Assembly: GCF_016908325.1 (NCBI RefSeq)
Contig: NZ_JAFBDR010000002.1
Span: 124,001 to 188,000 of the forward strand
Direction: 5' to 3'
DNA from: Aquibacillus albus
GTDB lineage: Bacteria > Bacillota > Bacilli > Bacillales > Amphibacillaceae
DNA length: 64,000 bases
Of the stretch, positions 53,360 to 62,985 are shown in pieces. The notes beneath the pieces are model-generated. The model was not told where the DNA came from and made no database searches. It saw only the letters and a program-made list of their open reading frames with translations. Position 1 is the stretch's first letter; every line of letters begins with the position of its first letter. The translations under genes were made by a program, and so were the position numbers.

Positions 53360-54671
53360 GTCCTATCACCATCCTTTGTTGTTGTTCAAAAGCTTGTTCT
53401 AGAATAGCTAGCCCTTTAGATAGTTCTTCATCAGTGATGACTAGGGGTGCTAAAAAACGAATAACATTTCCATTTAAGCCAGCCGAGAGTAATAAAAGGC
53501 CATTTTCGTTTGCGTATTTCGTTATCTCACCCGTTATCTTTTTATCTGGTGCTTTGTCTATTCGATTGCTAACGATTTCTACCGCAACCATCGCTCCCAT
53601 ACGACGAACTTCACCAATAAACGCATATTGTTCTGCGAATTTATGAAGCTTCGTCTCTATTTTTTGGCCAAGGATTTCTGCTTTTTCAAGTAACTGTTCT
53701 TCCTTTATAACATCAATTACCGTTAAGGCAGCTGCACACGCGACCGGGTTACCTGCGAACGTACCGCCCAATTCCCCTGGATCAGCAGCATTTAAGATTT
53801 CTTTTCTGCCGACAACTCCGCTTAATGGTAAACCAGCAGCCAATGATTTGGAGACAGTTATTAAATCAGGAACTACCCCGAAATGTTCCATCGCGAAAAA
53901 TTTTCCTGTACGACCAAACCCTGTTTGAATTTCATCCGCTACAAAAACAATCCCATGTTCCTTACAGAATGAGTCTACAAACTGAACAAACCGCTTTGGA
54001 GGAATAACAAAGCCACCCTCCCCTTGGATAGGTTCCATTACCACACAGGCAACCATTTCTGGCGCTACTGTAGCTATAAAAAATTCCTTGAATTCTTCAA
54101 TCATTTGATCGATATATTCTTCTTCTGATTGGTTATCCGATTTACGATAAAGATACGGATAAGGGGCTTGATATACTTCAGGCGCAAACGGTCCAAATCC
54201 AAATTTATACGGTTTTACTTTACTGGTCATTCCCATCGTTAAATTTGTTCTACCATGGAATCCACGCGTAAAGGTTACAACTGCTGGTCTCTTTGTAAAC
54301 CGTCGGGACACTTTGACAGCATTCTCAACAGCTTCTGCTCCTGAATTAAAGAGAATCGCTTGCTTATCGAAGGTACCAGGAGTAATTTCGCATAATTTTT
54401 CCGCTAGATTAATATAACCTTCATACATCATTACGTTAAAGCCAGGATGAAGAAAGCTACTAATCTGTTTATTTACCGCCTCCGTTATTTTAGGATGACT
54501 ATGGCCTACATTCAATGTACCAATTGCACCCGCAAAGTCAATCCATTCCTTTTGATCCATATCTGTAATCGTAGCACCGGAAGCATGTTGTGCAACATTT
54601 AAGTTACTATTACTAACACCTCGAGGTACATATTTTTTTCGTTTAGCTTGTAAGTTTTCTGTTTTCGACAT
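53343..54671 (-). CDS. gabT: 4-aminobutyrate aminotransferase
   Basis: A protein of 442 residues, class III PLP aminotransferase. Landmarks: [15 protein letters not shown]-type cofactor loop ([20 protein letters not shown]), [22 protein letters not shown], and the PLP Lys in [16 protein letters not shown]. Moves the amino group of GABA to 2-oxoglutarate, giving succinate semialdehyde. The start is the ATG of MSKTENLQ, 9 bases from GGAGGG; an in-frame ATG five codons upstream overlaps the ribosome site. It is divergent from the gabR-like regulator gene, with about 106 bases between the two starts. Confidence 0.93.
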   Translation of the reverse strand: MSKTENLQAKRKKYVPRGVSNSNLNVAQHASGATITDMDQKEWIDFAGAIGTLNVGHSHPKITEAVNKQISSFLHPGFNVMMYEGYINLAEKLCEITPGTFDKQAILFNSGAEAVENAVKVSRRFTKRPAVVTFTRGFHGRTNLTMGMTSKVKPYKFGFGPFAPEVYQAPYPYLYRKSDNQSEEEYIDQMIEEFKEFFIATVAPEMVACVVMEPIQGEGGFVIPPKRFVQFVDSFCKEHGIVFVADEIQTGFGRTGKFFAMEHFGVVPDLITVSKSLAAGLPLSGVVGRKEILNAADPGELGGTFAGNPVACAAALTVIDVIKEEQLLEKAEILGQKIETKLHKFAEQYAFIGEVRRMGAMVAVEIVSNRIDKAPDKKITGEITKYANENGLLLLSAGLNGNVIRFLAPLVITDEELSKGLAILEQAFEQQQRMVIGHVNSY

Positions 54672-54777
54672 CGCTGAACCCTCCACTTATAATATATAGA
54701 CTATTATGTGAATGAATTGGTACAATGAAAAGTGCCAGTTTTGATTTTTATTAGGGACCAGATGGAAGGAGTATCCA
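54672..54777. promoter_or_regulatory. gabT/gabR divergent promoter region
   Basis: 106 bases between two divergent starts. It contains GTACCAATTCA on the minus strand and GGGACCAGATGG on the plus strand, resembling the ACCA-type half-sites reported for B. subtilis GabR. This probably holds both promoters and the GabR operator. Confidence 0.45.
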
Positions 54778-56196
54778 ATGATTTTTTTACAATTAGATAA
54801 AACAGGTCAAGCAAAGTATATATACCAACAGATTTACGCAGAAATTAAAACATCTATCTTGCAAGGGAAAATTGCAGTCAATGAAAAATTACCTTCAAAA
54901 AGAGCATTGGCAGACCAATTACAAGTCAGTATTAATTCGGTTTCAAACGCTTATGGACAACTTTTAGCAGAAGGATATATCTATACGATTCAGAGAAAAG
55001 GTTATTTTGTTGAAAATATTAACCAGTTTACGGACCGACATGAATTAGCAACTCCTCCTTTACCAGATGATTTAAAGGAAAATTATCATAGCAAAGAAGG
55101 TTGGTTGTCTCTGTCCCATATGACGGTTGATATTTCTATGTTTCCCTTTAAAAAGTGGGTGAAGTGTCAAAATGAAGCAATTAAAAACCATAAACAAGAG
55201 CTTTCCGAAATCACCCATCCACAAGGACCGTATATTGTCAGGAAAACTATTTCACGTATGATAGCTTTAACTCGTGGTACGACTTGTGATCCAGAGCAAA
55301 TTATTATTGGCGGAGGGACCCAACCTTTAATACGCCAATTAATGTCACTACAACAAGAATCTATTAAAGTCGGCATTGAAAATCCAGGATATTCTCGAAT
55401 CCACTCTTTACTGAAAGATATGGAGTTTCATGTATCACCTATTAATCTAGATGAAAAAGGGATAGATATAAAAAAAATAGAATCAGTTAATCCAAATATT
55501 TTATTTATTACACCATCCCATCAGTTTCCCACTGGAATCATCATGCCAATTTCAAGACGTATAGAGCTCTTGAACTGGGCTGCTCTTTCTAATGATCGAT
55601 ACATTGTGGAAGATGATTATGACAGTGAATTTAAATATGGAACAGACAATATCCCGTCTTTACAAAGTCTGGATCGAAGTCAACGGATTATTTATACTGG
55701 AACATTCTCAAAAACACTATTACCTAGTTTAAGAATAAGTTATATGGTTCTCCCACCAAAACTATTAAGAGCGTATCGTCAAAATTATTCCAACTATATC
55801 CATGGAAGTAATTCACTCAGTTTATTTACACTTCATTATTTTATTGAAAGTGGCGAATATGAGAGACATATCAAAAGAATGAATCATCATTATGAAATGA
55901 AAAGAAAGCTTTTAATTCATCAACTAAAAGAGGCTTTCGAGGACGAGGTTGATATTCTAGATATACCTGCTGGCCTACACTTTTTTGCTCACTTTAAAAC
56001 AAATAAAAGGTATGAGGATATTAACGAAAGAGCAAAGCAAGAAAAATTAGAAATTTACTCAATCGAGCGTTTTACACTAATAAGCAAATATCAATATGAT
56101 AAAAATGGCATTAGCCTCATTATTGGATTTGCAGCCATTCAAAAGGAGGATATACCTGATGCTGCGGAAAGGCTACGTCGAATCATAAAGCAATAG
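54778..56196 (+). CDS. gabR: GabR-like MocR/GntR regulator with aminotransferase domain
   Basis: A protein of 472 residues. The N-terminal winged HTH of the GntR family (1-75; YIYQQIYAEIKTSILQGKI, LPSKRALADQLQVSINSVSNAYGQL) is joined to a class I aminotransferase fold with the PLP Lys in YTGTFSKTLLPSLRISYMVLP (about 320). In B. subtilis GabR binds PLP and GABA, represses its own gene and activates gabTD. Divergent orientation to gabTD supports the same circuit. AAGGAG is 7 bases before the ATG. I am confident of the MocR family; GABA as effector is inferred from context. Confidence 0.88.
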   Translation: MIFLQLDKTGQAKYIYQQIYAEIKTSILQGKIAVNEKLPSKRALADQLQVSINSVSNAYGQLLAEGYIYTIQRKGYFVENINQFTDRHELATPPLPDDLKENYHSKEGWLSLSHMTVDISMFPFKKWVKCQNEAIKNHKQELSEITHPQGPYIVRKTISRMIALTRGTTCDPEQIIIGGGTQPLIRQLMSLQQESIKVGIENPGYSRIHSLLKDMEFHVSPINLDEKGIDIKKIESVNPNILFITPSHQFPTGIIMPISRRIELLNWAALSNDRYIVEDDYDSEFKYGTDNIPSLQSLDRSQRIIYTGTFSKTLLPSLRISYMVLPPKLLRAYRQNYSNYIHGSNSLSLFTLHYFIESGEYERHIKRMNHHYEMKRKLLIHQLKEAFEDEVDILDIPAGLHFFAHFKTNKRYEDINERAKQEKLEIYSIERFTLISKYQYDKNGISLIIGFAAIQKEDIPDAAERLRRIIKQ

Positions 56197-56308
56197 GTTA
56201 TACTAGGTAAAAATACCATTATATGTTAAGTTCACTCACATTTTAAGAGAGATTTTAAAACCTTTACACGGCTTAGAGCCCCCATGGAAACGCCTCTTGC
56301 AACATCTG

Positions 56309-56339
56309 GTACCAGGGAATAGGCCGAACTGGTACTTTT
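56309..56339 (+). terminator. Possible terminator after gabR
   Basis: GTACCAG and CTGGTAC arms around a 13-base loop, followed by TTTTAG, about 115 bases after the gabR stop. The rest of the gap at 56197-56508 shows nothing else. Confidence 0.4.
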
Positions 56340-56508
56340 AGTCAAACCAATAAATTGTCATAATACTCAATATATAAAGAAGCAGTTACAAATTAAATGC
56401 GCTACTTTGCTTTTCGAGAAACAAACGTTTCCGTTGAATAATCAGACCATAACAACATTGTGAAGTGAACCTACTATGCGCATTATTTAATGAGAAAGGT
56501 GAAAAAAC

Positions 56509-57309
56509 ATGAACATATCATTAGCGCAATTCAGTCCTAAGCTTAAAGACAAAGAAATGAATCTAGAAACAATCAAATCACAAATGGAGGTGGCAAAAAA
56601 ACAATATACAAATCTTATTGTTTTTCCGGAGATGTCATTAACGGGATACTTACTAAAAGATTCTGTAACCGAATACGCCGAAGATACAAATGGTCCCAGC
56701 CTTAGAAGAGTTAAAGAATACTGTAGAGACATTGGAATAGATACGATTATTTCATTTCCAGAAAAAGACGGGAAAAACTACTATATAACTGCTATCTACA
56801 TAGATAGTAATGGAGAGATACTAGGAAAATATAGGAAAACACATTTATTTGATACCGAATCCAACTATTTTACACCAGGAAATGACTACCCAGTATTTGA
56901 TACAAAATGGGGAAAAGTCGGTATCATGATATGTTATGACCTCGAATTTCCAGAGGTTGCTAGGCTATTGCGTCTTAAGGGAGCAGATATCATTTTTATC
57001 CCTACTGCAAACATGAAGCCATACGAAAAATACCAGGAAATATATCTCAAAAGTAGAGCGATGGAGAATGAAATACCAATCGCCATCTGCAATCGAATTG
57101 GTCAAGAAGAAGAATTGGAGTTTTTTGGACAAAGCATGGTTGTCGATCATGAAGGTGAAGAATACGTTCATTTGAATGAAACGGAATGCCTGCTAACGTG
57201 TGAAATTTCGTTATCCAATAAACGAGACCCTAAGTTGCAATATATAAACAACATCAATCGCACGATTTATAAACAGTTAAAAGAGGATGTTGAAAAAGTC
57301 AACAAATGA
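56509..57309 (+). CDS. Carbon-nitrogen hydrolase (nitrilase superfamily amidase)
   Basis: A protein of 266 residues with the Glu-Lys-Cys triad of the family: Glu in IVFPEMSLTGYL (about 43), Lys in GKYRKTHLFD (about 111), Cys in VGIMICYDLEFPEVARLLR (about 146). Hydrolyses the amide or carbamoyl bond of a small molecule. With gabT, gabD, gabR and an amino-acid/polyamine permease around it, an amide that releases GABA or an N-carbamoyl or acyl amine is likely; an omega-amidase role is another option. GAAAGGTG is 7 bases before the ATG. It may share a transcript with the permease 228 bases downstream. Confidence 0.85.
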   Translation: MNISLAQFSPKLKDKEMNLETIKSQMEVAKKQYTNLIVFPEMSLTGYLLKDSVTEYAEDTNGPSLRRVKEYCRDIGIDTIISFPEKDGKNYYITAIYIDSNGEILGKYRKTHLFDTESNYFTPGNDYPVFDTKWGKVGIMICYDLEFPEVARLLRLKGADIIFIPTANMKPYEKYQEIYLKSRAMENEIPIAICNRIGQEEELEFFGQSMVVDHEGEEYVHLNETECLLTCEISLSNKRDPKLQYINNINRTIYKQLKEDVEKVNK

Positions 57310-57537
57310 TAATCGACGCATCGCTTCGTTGGCCGTTCTTCCGGTTCTCATGCAGCAAGCAGTATCAGGGGAGCTTCTACTAAGAACGTGCACGTCCTGT
57401 ACAAAACGTAGAAGTCAGCACATCCTATGCAAGTCCGGTTTTTAGATGACTTCGACGACTTGGCCTGCCTGCTTCGATCGTTACCGACTTTTAGAAAACG
57501 CACGAAAAGAAAGGAAAAAAACAGAGGGGGATATGTA
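57310..57537. repeat. GC-richer spacer with tandem GCAC palindromes
   Basis: Between the amidase and permease genes. It holds two copies of an imperfect palindrome GCACGTCCTGTAC (57390-57402) and GCACATCCTATGC (57418-57430) inside a larger GCTTCTAC/GTAGAAG inverted pair (57373-57414). Base composition differs from its neighbours. Probably an inserted repeat rather than a leader. The upstream in-frame ATG at 57427 lies here and is not used as a start. Confidence 0.45.
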
Positions 57538-58890
57538 ATGTCAACTCAAAATATTTCATTAAATCGTACATTAACTTTATCAGCAGTTGTGTTATTTGGA
57601 CTAGCGTACATGACGCCAATGATTGTCTTTGGAACCTTTGGTGTTCTTGCAGAAACAACAAACGGCCTGGTTCCGACCGCCTACATCGTTGGGCTATCAG
57701 CCATGTTATTCACCGCATACAGCTACGGCAGAATGGTTAAAGCTTTTCCTGCTTCTGGGTCCGCTTATACTTATACAAGGAAAGCAATCGGATCACGCAT
57801 CGGTTTTATGATTGGCTGGACGATTCTTTTAGATTATTTATTTTTACCAATGGTTATTTGGTTGATCGGAGCAGTATATTTAAATTCAGCGTTTCCTGCC
57901 GTTCCTATTTGGACGTGGATTCTTATTTTCATTGCCATTACCACTGCGATTAATTTAATAGGGATCAATTCAACCAAAAATGTTAATTATATTTTAATGC
58001 TATTTCAAATATTAGTAATAGGAATCTTTATCGTCTTATCCATTGTTAATGTCTTACATGGAATGGGAACTGGAACACTGTTATCATTTGCACCCTTTTA
58101 TCAAGCAGACGTTCCTTTTTCATTAGTCATTGCTGGTGCTGCAATAGCCTGTTATTCGTTTTTAGGGTTTGATGCTGTTTCTACACTTTCAGAAGAGACC
58201 GTAGAGCCGGAAAAAACACTCCCGAGAGCCATTTTTCTTATTACACTTATAGGCGGCGCCATCTTTGTCGGGTCTTCGTTTATTATTCAATTAGTTCAAC
58301 CAAACTATGAAGCATTCATTAATGCAGATTCAGCAGCTCTAGAAATTGCTCAACAAATTGGCGGGAATTTATTTAGTGCTATTTTCCTAGCAGGATTGAT
58401 TATTGCACAGTTCACTTCTGGATTGTCTGCACAAACAAGTGCTGCACGTTTAATTTATGCAATGGGCAGAGACTCAGTCCTCCCTAAAAAATTATTTGGG
58501 TTTATCCACCCAAAATCAAGAACTCCTGTTATCAATATTATGATTATCGGGATCATTGGATTCCTTGCGATATTTTTAGATATCACGACGTCAACTTCCT
58601 TTATAAATTTTGGCGCGTTCATCACTTTTATTTTTGTTAATTTATCCGTTATTTTTCACTATTATATTAAGGAAAAGAAACGACAAGGCAAAGATGTGCT
58701 CTTGTACTTAATCTTGCCATTAATCGGAGCTTGTCTAGATATGGCCCTTTTTGTAAATTTAGATAAAAATGCTCTTATTCTAGGATCAGTTTGGGTAGCC
58801 CTTGGTTTTTGTTATTTGTTATATATCACGAAAGCATTTTCAAAAGCAACACCGCAAATGGAAGGACAAAATGATAATATTGCAGTATAA
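57538..58890 (+). CDS. APC-superfamily amino acid/polyamine permease
   Basis: A protein of 450 residues with twelve membrane helices. It starts with the conserved AVVLFGLAYMTPMIVFGTFGV, then the helix 3 block FPASGSAYTYTRKAIG and GFMIGWTILLDYLFLPM, and the later ARLIYAMGRDSVLPKKLFG. This is the PuuP/YdgF-like branch that takes up putrescine or amino acids, so GABA, putrescine or an amide of GABA is a plausible cargo. The start is the ATG of MSTQNISLN, 7 bases after GAGGGGG; an in-frame ATG 37 codons upstream falls in a repeat-like spacer. It closes the gab cassette. Confidence 0.88.
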   Translation: MSTQNISLNRTLTLSAVVLFGLAYMTPMIVFGTFGVLAETTNGLVPTAYIVGLSAMLFTAYSYGRMVKAFPASGSAYTYTRKAIGSRIGFMIGWTILLDYLFLPMVIWLIGAVYLNSAFPAVPIWTWILIFIAITTAINLIGINSTKNVNYILMLFQILVIGIFIVLSIVNVLHGMGTGTLLSFAPFYQADVPFSLVIAGAAIACYSFLGFDAVSTLSEETVEPEKTLPRAIFLITLIGGAIFVGSSFIIQLVQPNYEAFINADSAALEIAQQIGGNLFSAIFLAGLIIAQFTSGLSAQTSAARLIYAMGRDSVLPKKLFGFIHPKSRTPVINIMIIGIIGFLAIFLDITTSTSFINFGAFITFIFVNLSVIFHYYIKEKKRQGKDVLLYLILPLIGACLDMALFVNLDKNALILGSVWVALGFCYLLYITKAFSKATPQMEGQNDNIAV

Positions 58891-58891
58891 A

Positions 58892-59046
58892 AATACCAAG
58901 TGGCAGTAACCACCCGGTAACATACAGCAGACCGCATAAAGAGCGGCTGACCAAGTATTAACTAAAGAAATAACCGTCATACCCACGGCCTGGGTAGACG
59001 GTTATTTCTCTTTGCTTGAGTAGATGACAATGCTCCCCCCCGAAAC
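58892..59046 (-). repeat. Family B element, copy B4
   Basis: TACCAAGTGG/CCACCCGGTA hairpin, GCAGACCGCATAAAGAGCG, AAATAACCGTC/GACGGTTATTT hairpin (58968-59007), and GATGACAATGCTCCCCCC. Direct repeat of B3. It begins 1 base after the permease stop codon, and its first hairpin may act as that gene's terminator. On the minus strand the tail reads IVIYSSKEK and a stop. Confidence 0.7.
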
Positions 59047-59092
59047 TGTCCTCCCAGCAAGGACAAATGTCCACGGGCGGGGTCAGACCCCT
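59047..59092 (+). repeat. Family A repeat, copy 15
   Basis: Full copy directly joined to B4, ending 7 bases before the stop codon of the S41 peptidase gene. Confidence 0.9.
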
Positions 59093-59099
59093 TTTACCG

Positions 59100-60479
59100 T
59101 TATTTTCCAACGGTGACTTTAACGATGGTTCCTTTGGCATTGGTTTTTCCATTTGTGCTTTCCCATCCTGGGTGAATGAGTAATAGATATTGTTCTCCTT
59201 TTATCAAGGGTTCTTTAGGGGTTACCTCAATCTTCTTATTTTCTGTTTTAGAAAAAGTTACCGGAACTTGTTCCCCTCCTAAATGAATGAATTCTATTTT
59301 TCTATCACGAAAGGAATCAACGTTTATTGCTGTTGAAAATTCAACCGTAAATACTTTATTCGTTGGTACATTTTCCACAGCATTTAACTGTTTGTAAGAA
59401 GAATAGTTCGTATGAAACCATGCCAAATGTGCATCTGCTAACGGTGTTTCCGTTTTGACATCTGGAGAAATCCCGACTTGATCAATCACACGATGATTCG
59501 GGGTATAAAATCTTGCTGTTGTAAGCTTTAAATAACCCCCACTCGAAAGCTGGAAAATATTTTGCATAACCCCTTTTCCATATGTTGTACTTCCATATAC
59601 GAAAGCATTATTGGTATCCTGGAGGGCACCAGCCAATATCTCTGCTGCGCTGGCACTATATTCATTTACCAGCAAGTCAACCTGATCTTCAAATTGAAAT
59701 TCCTGCCGAATAGATGGCAGCTGTTCTAGGTTATCTTTTGTTTCTTCAATCAGGGTTATATTGGCATTCGGAAACATTCCTACCACTTGTTGCGCCACAT
59801 GCAGATATCCACCACTATTATTACGAACATCGAGTATCCAATGATCCACAGCGCTGTAATTATTGAGCTCCTCTAGCATGTGGTCGATTGTGTAATCATT
59901 AAATTTATTCATTCTCATATATCCAACATTTCCGGCTAATTTCTTTGCCAAAATTGTTGGTAAGGTTACATTTTTTCTTTCTAACGTTTTCTTCATATAC
60001 GTATCTGTTGATGGTCGGTAAAAAGTTATTTCAACCTTTGTTCCCTCTTGTCCTGTGACTCTTTCAATTACTTGTTCTAATGTCATTCCGGAGACTGCTT
60101 TTCCATCGACAGAAATAATCTGATCGTTTGATTGAACACCAGCTGCTTCTGCTGAACTACCAGGGAACACCTGTGTAATCATTATCTTTTCGTCGGTGTT
60201 TTCTATACCAACACCAATACCAACATATGTATTGTTAAGCGTATTTATAAACGCTTGGAATTCTTCCTTCGAATAGTAGTCCGAATATTGATCAAGATGA
60301 GTAAGAATTTCCTCAATTGTAGATTCATTGATAACATCTTCGCTGACAGAATCCACATAATATTGGTCGACAAGGGAACGTACATCATCAATTGGTGTAC
60401 TGGCTTGGGTCGGCACTATCCCCATAAATATAAAAATAAATATCGCTATTAAACTCACAATCTTTTTTCTATAATCCAA
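59100..60479 (-). CDS. S41 family C-terminal processing peptidase (CtpA-like), exported
   Basis: A protein of 459 residues from the TTG start at 60477-60479 (AGGAG 10 bases upstream). The signal peptide or anchor is at residues 5-27 (VSLIAIFIFIFMGIVPTQA). A PDZ domain spans about 85-165 (YVGIGVGIENTDEKIMITQV, SNDQIISVDGKAVSGM) and the S41 core about 185-360, with Ser in NEYSASAAEILAGAL and Lys in TYGKGVMQNIF. The C-terminus carries an Ig-like Big_5-type domain (TNKVFTVEFSTAINVDSF... to the end), unusual for CtpA. It likely cleaves exported proteins at the cell surface. Confidence 0.87.
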   Translation of the reverse strand: MDYRKKIVSLIAIFIFIFMGIVPTQASTPIDDVRSLVDQYYVDSVSEDVINESTIEEILTHLDQYSDYYSKEEFQAFINTLNNTYVGIGVGIENTDEKIMITQVFPGSSAEAAGVQSNDQIISVDGKAVSGMTLEQVIERVTGQEGTKVEITFYRPSTDTYMKKTLERKNVTLPTILAKKLAGNVGYMRMNKFNDYTIDHMLEELNNYSAVDHWILDVRNNSGGYLHVAQQVVGMFPNANITLIEETKDNLEQLPSIRQEFQFEDQVDLLVNEYSASAAEILAGALQDTNNAFVYGSTTYGKGVMQNIFQLSSGGYLKLTTARFYTPNHRVIDQVGISPDVKTETPLADAHLAWFHTNYSSYKQLNAVENVPTNKVFTVEFSTAINVDSFRDRKIEFIHLGGEQVPVTFSKTENKKIEVTPKEPLIKGEQYLLLIHPGWESTNGKTNAKGTIVKVTVGK

Positions 60480-60557
60480 AGTATTCACTCCTAGAAAGTC
60501 ATTAATAAGATTGTAAAGTTTAAAAGAAAGTGCGTCAATAACGGACAAGACCCCCAC

Positions 60558-60603
60558 TGTCCTCCACACACGGACAAATGTCCACAGAGGGGGTCAGACC
60601 CCT
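60558..60603 (+). repeat. Family A repeat, copy 16
   Basis: Full copy, 8 bases before the stop codon of the SLH protein gene. It overlaps a spurious upstream extension of the S41 reading frame. Confidence 0.9.
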
Positions 60604-60611
60604 TTTTCACG

Positions 60612-62765
60612 TTAACGTGCTTGGTAGATTAAGGTAGCGAGTGCACCACGTGAAATCTCTTCTTTTGGACGGAAGTCTGTTACTTGATTTGTAAGTCCAA
60701 GGTTAGCTAGAATCTGAACATTTTCTTTATGGGACGGACTAACATTTTCCAAATAAATCGATACGTCTTCTGCAGCTTGCCCATCTAAATCGAAGGCAAG
60801 TACTAGAATCGTAGCCACTTGTTCTCGTGTAATTGACACATTCGGATTGAACGCATTGCCATCACCTCGGAACACTCCCGCTTCTGTTACAGCAGCAATT
60901 TCTTTTGCATACATCGATTCGCTATTAACATCATTATATTTTTCTAGCACACCTTCAACATCAGATGGCGCTTCAAGTTCCAAAGCGTTAAACAGCATCG
61001 CTGCAACATGTTGTCGTTCTACACTATCCCATTGACCAAAGGATCCATCTTCAAGTCCTTTGACGATGTTTTGCTCCGTCAAAGTTTTAATCGCTTCGTA
61101 ATGATCATCACCTGGTTTCACATCACTAAATCCAGCAAATTTTCCACCGAACTCATATACAGCTACTGTCCCGGATATTTCATGTGTCGCTGCTAGTAAC
61201 GCACGACCAGTTGGGCTCTCACTTGCTGATATAAACTGTAATCCTTCTGGTGATACGTCTCCTTTTACATCTTCACTAAAATCACGGCTGGATATAAGCG
61301 TTACAAATTCAGGGCTCAACGGGTTAGTCAAATCGTAAATCATAATTCCGCTAAAGCGTTCTAAAGCAACAAAGGCATAGTTTGTTCCATTAACTTTCCC
61401 ACTGACTACTGTCTCTGGTTCAGGACCTTTTCCATCACTTCGACCGTCATATTCCAATTCATCATTATTCGTGTTGAAATGCTCTGGCATGGCTTCAGCT
61501 ATAATACTTTCAAAATCACTTCCACTGTCATACACAAGCTCCATCGATTCCGCATCAAAAATGGAAAAGCTACGACCTCCATAAGAATGTAAGGATTCAT
61601 AAATGCCCTCTTCATTTTTTCCATTTTCCAATGTAATATCGTTTTTTTCTAATTCATCAAGCAACCCATTTGCTACTTTCTGATCCAACTCTTCCTGCGT
61701 ATATCCTTGATAGTGATCCGCATTAAGCTGGATTTGATCTTTAATATCTCCTATACTTCCTTCTTCAGAGTATCCATCATAATCACGAGCATCCCCCTCG
61801 TTCGGTGTTAAAATATAGGTTTTGCCACCTGCAGTAAATGTATCAATCGCATCAGGCATATAAAAACCCAAGAGTGGCTGCTTTTCAATGTTTGTTTCTT
61901 GATTGTCTTTTGCATCCAGTTCATTTCCAGGTATAGAGTGATCTTTCATTCCAAGGCCTTTTACATGCAAAATTTCCTCATTAAATAGATCAACCGTCGC
62001 GATTGCATTATTTTCTTGCATGGAGATAAAAGCCTTCGTGTTATTCACAGAGACATATTCTGGCTCAAGCTGTTGTAGAGTTGATCCCTCTGAATCGGTC
62101 CGAACTTTTTCATCTAAATCTACACCATCGAAGGTTAACGTGTTTGCTGTGAAATCTGCTGGTTCCCCTGAGACATCAATAATCGAAATAGAACCTTCAG
62201 GGTCAACGGAATAATCATCACTTGGCTCACCTTCATTTGCTACAATTGCTTTCGAACCGTCTGGAGTAAAAGTCACCATGTCCGGTAAAGACCCAACTTG
62301 AACATGCGTCACATACTCTCCCGCTTTGGTGGCAAATACGATATAACCAGCGTCTGTCTTTGGATTACTAACAGCGGAAATGGCAATCAGGTCCTTCGTT
62401 GGATGGGAAGCAATACTAGTAATATCATCTACATTCTCCAGTCCAAAATCTGATAGAAAAATTCTTTCACTAGATGTTATTTCCGTAAATTGATTAGACT
62501 GCAACGCTTCAAAAGATAAAATATCAAAGCCTCCAACCGCGCCATTGGTTACAAATGCAAGTTTACGATCTGCATCATAAGCCATGATTTCTGTTCCACC
62601 TTCTCCTTGTCCACTATCATACTGACCAATCTGTGTTACTTGTAGGTTTTCCCCTTCATATTGAAATAGCGGTGGCTGTTCAGCCAAAGCAGGGAAAGGC
62701 ACTGTCATGGTTAAAATCACGGCAGCAGCTACACCAGTTAATAATTCCCTATGAATCTTCATCAT
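60612..62765 (-). CDS. S-layer-anchored choice-of-anchor I protein with three SLH domains
   Basis: A protein of 717 residues from the ATG of MMKIHRELL (GGGAGG 7 bases upstream). The signal peptide is about 1-30 (LTGVAAAVILTMTVPFPALA). The long central part (about 45-520) is a seven-bladed-propeller-like choice-of-anchor I domain with repeated LAFVTNG, TPDGSKAIVANEGEPSDDY, TPNEGDARDYDGY and GRSFSIFDAES units. Three C-terminal SLH domains (about 540-717; FSDVKPGDDHY, YNDVNSESMY, YLENVSPSHK) bind secondary cell-wall polymer. A similar propeller is found in phosphatase-linked and metal-binding exoproteins. Role unknown. Downstream neighbour of the S41 peptidase. Confidence 0.87.
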   Translation of the reverse strand: MMKIHRELLTGVAAAVILTMTVPFPALAEQPPLFQYEGENLQVTQIGQYDSGQGEGGTEIMAYDADRKLAFVTNGAVGGFDILSFEALQSNQFTEITSSERIFLSDFGLENVDDITSIASHPTKDLIAISAVSNPKTDAGYIVFATKAGEYVTHVQVGSLPDMVTFTPDGSKAIVANEGEPSDDYSVDPEGSISIIDVSGEPADFTANTLTFDGVDLDEKVRTDSEGSTLQQLEPEYVSVNNTKAFISMQENNAIATVDLFNEEILHVKGLGMKDHSIPGNELDAKDNQETNIEKQPLLGFYMPDAIDTFTAGGKTYILTPNEGDARDYDGYSEEGSIGDIKDQIQLNADHYQGYTQEELDQKVANGLLDELEKNDITLENGKNEEGIYESLHSYGGRSFSIFDAESMELVYDSGSDFESIIAEAMPEHFNTNNDELEYDGRSDGKGPEPETVVSGKVNGTNYAFVALERFSGIMIYDLTNPLSPEFVTLISSRDFSEDVKGDVSPEGLQFISASESPTGRALLAATHEISGTVAVYEFGGKFAGFSDVKPGDDHYEAIKTLTEQNIVKGLEDGSFGQWDSVERQHVAAMLFNALELEAPSDVEGVLEKYNDVNSESMYAKEIAAVTEAGVFRGDGNAFNPNVSITREQVATILVLAFDLDGQAAEDVSIYLENVSPSHKENVQILANLGLTNQVTDFRPKEEISRGALATLIYQAR

Positions 62766-62939
62766 TACCGAACCTCCCAAATTTTTCTACACTTAGTCAT
62801 TGTACACAGGGATTATTAACTGATAGATAAAATAGTATAAATATTCTGTAAATTAAATCCATTTATGATATGGAGCAGACGCATATACCTATCAGAGACG
62901 AACCCGCACTGCCGCTGAAGCTAGTCTTCATTTGACACC

Positions 62940-62985
62940 TGTCCTCCATACACGGACAAATGTCCACAGAGGGGGTCAGACCCCT
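62940..62985 (+). repeat. Family A repeat, copy 17
   Basis: Full copy lying between the divergent SLH protein and the last exported protein. It touches no gene end. Confidence 0.85.

Noticed and set aside
60480-60569. N-terminal extension of the S41 peptidase
   Set aside because: The extension overlaps repeat A copy 16 and precedes a good AGGAG-TTG start that directly opens a signal peptide.
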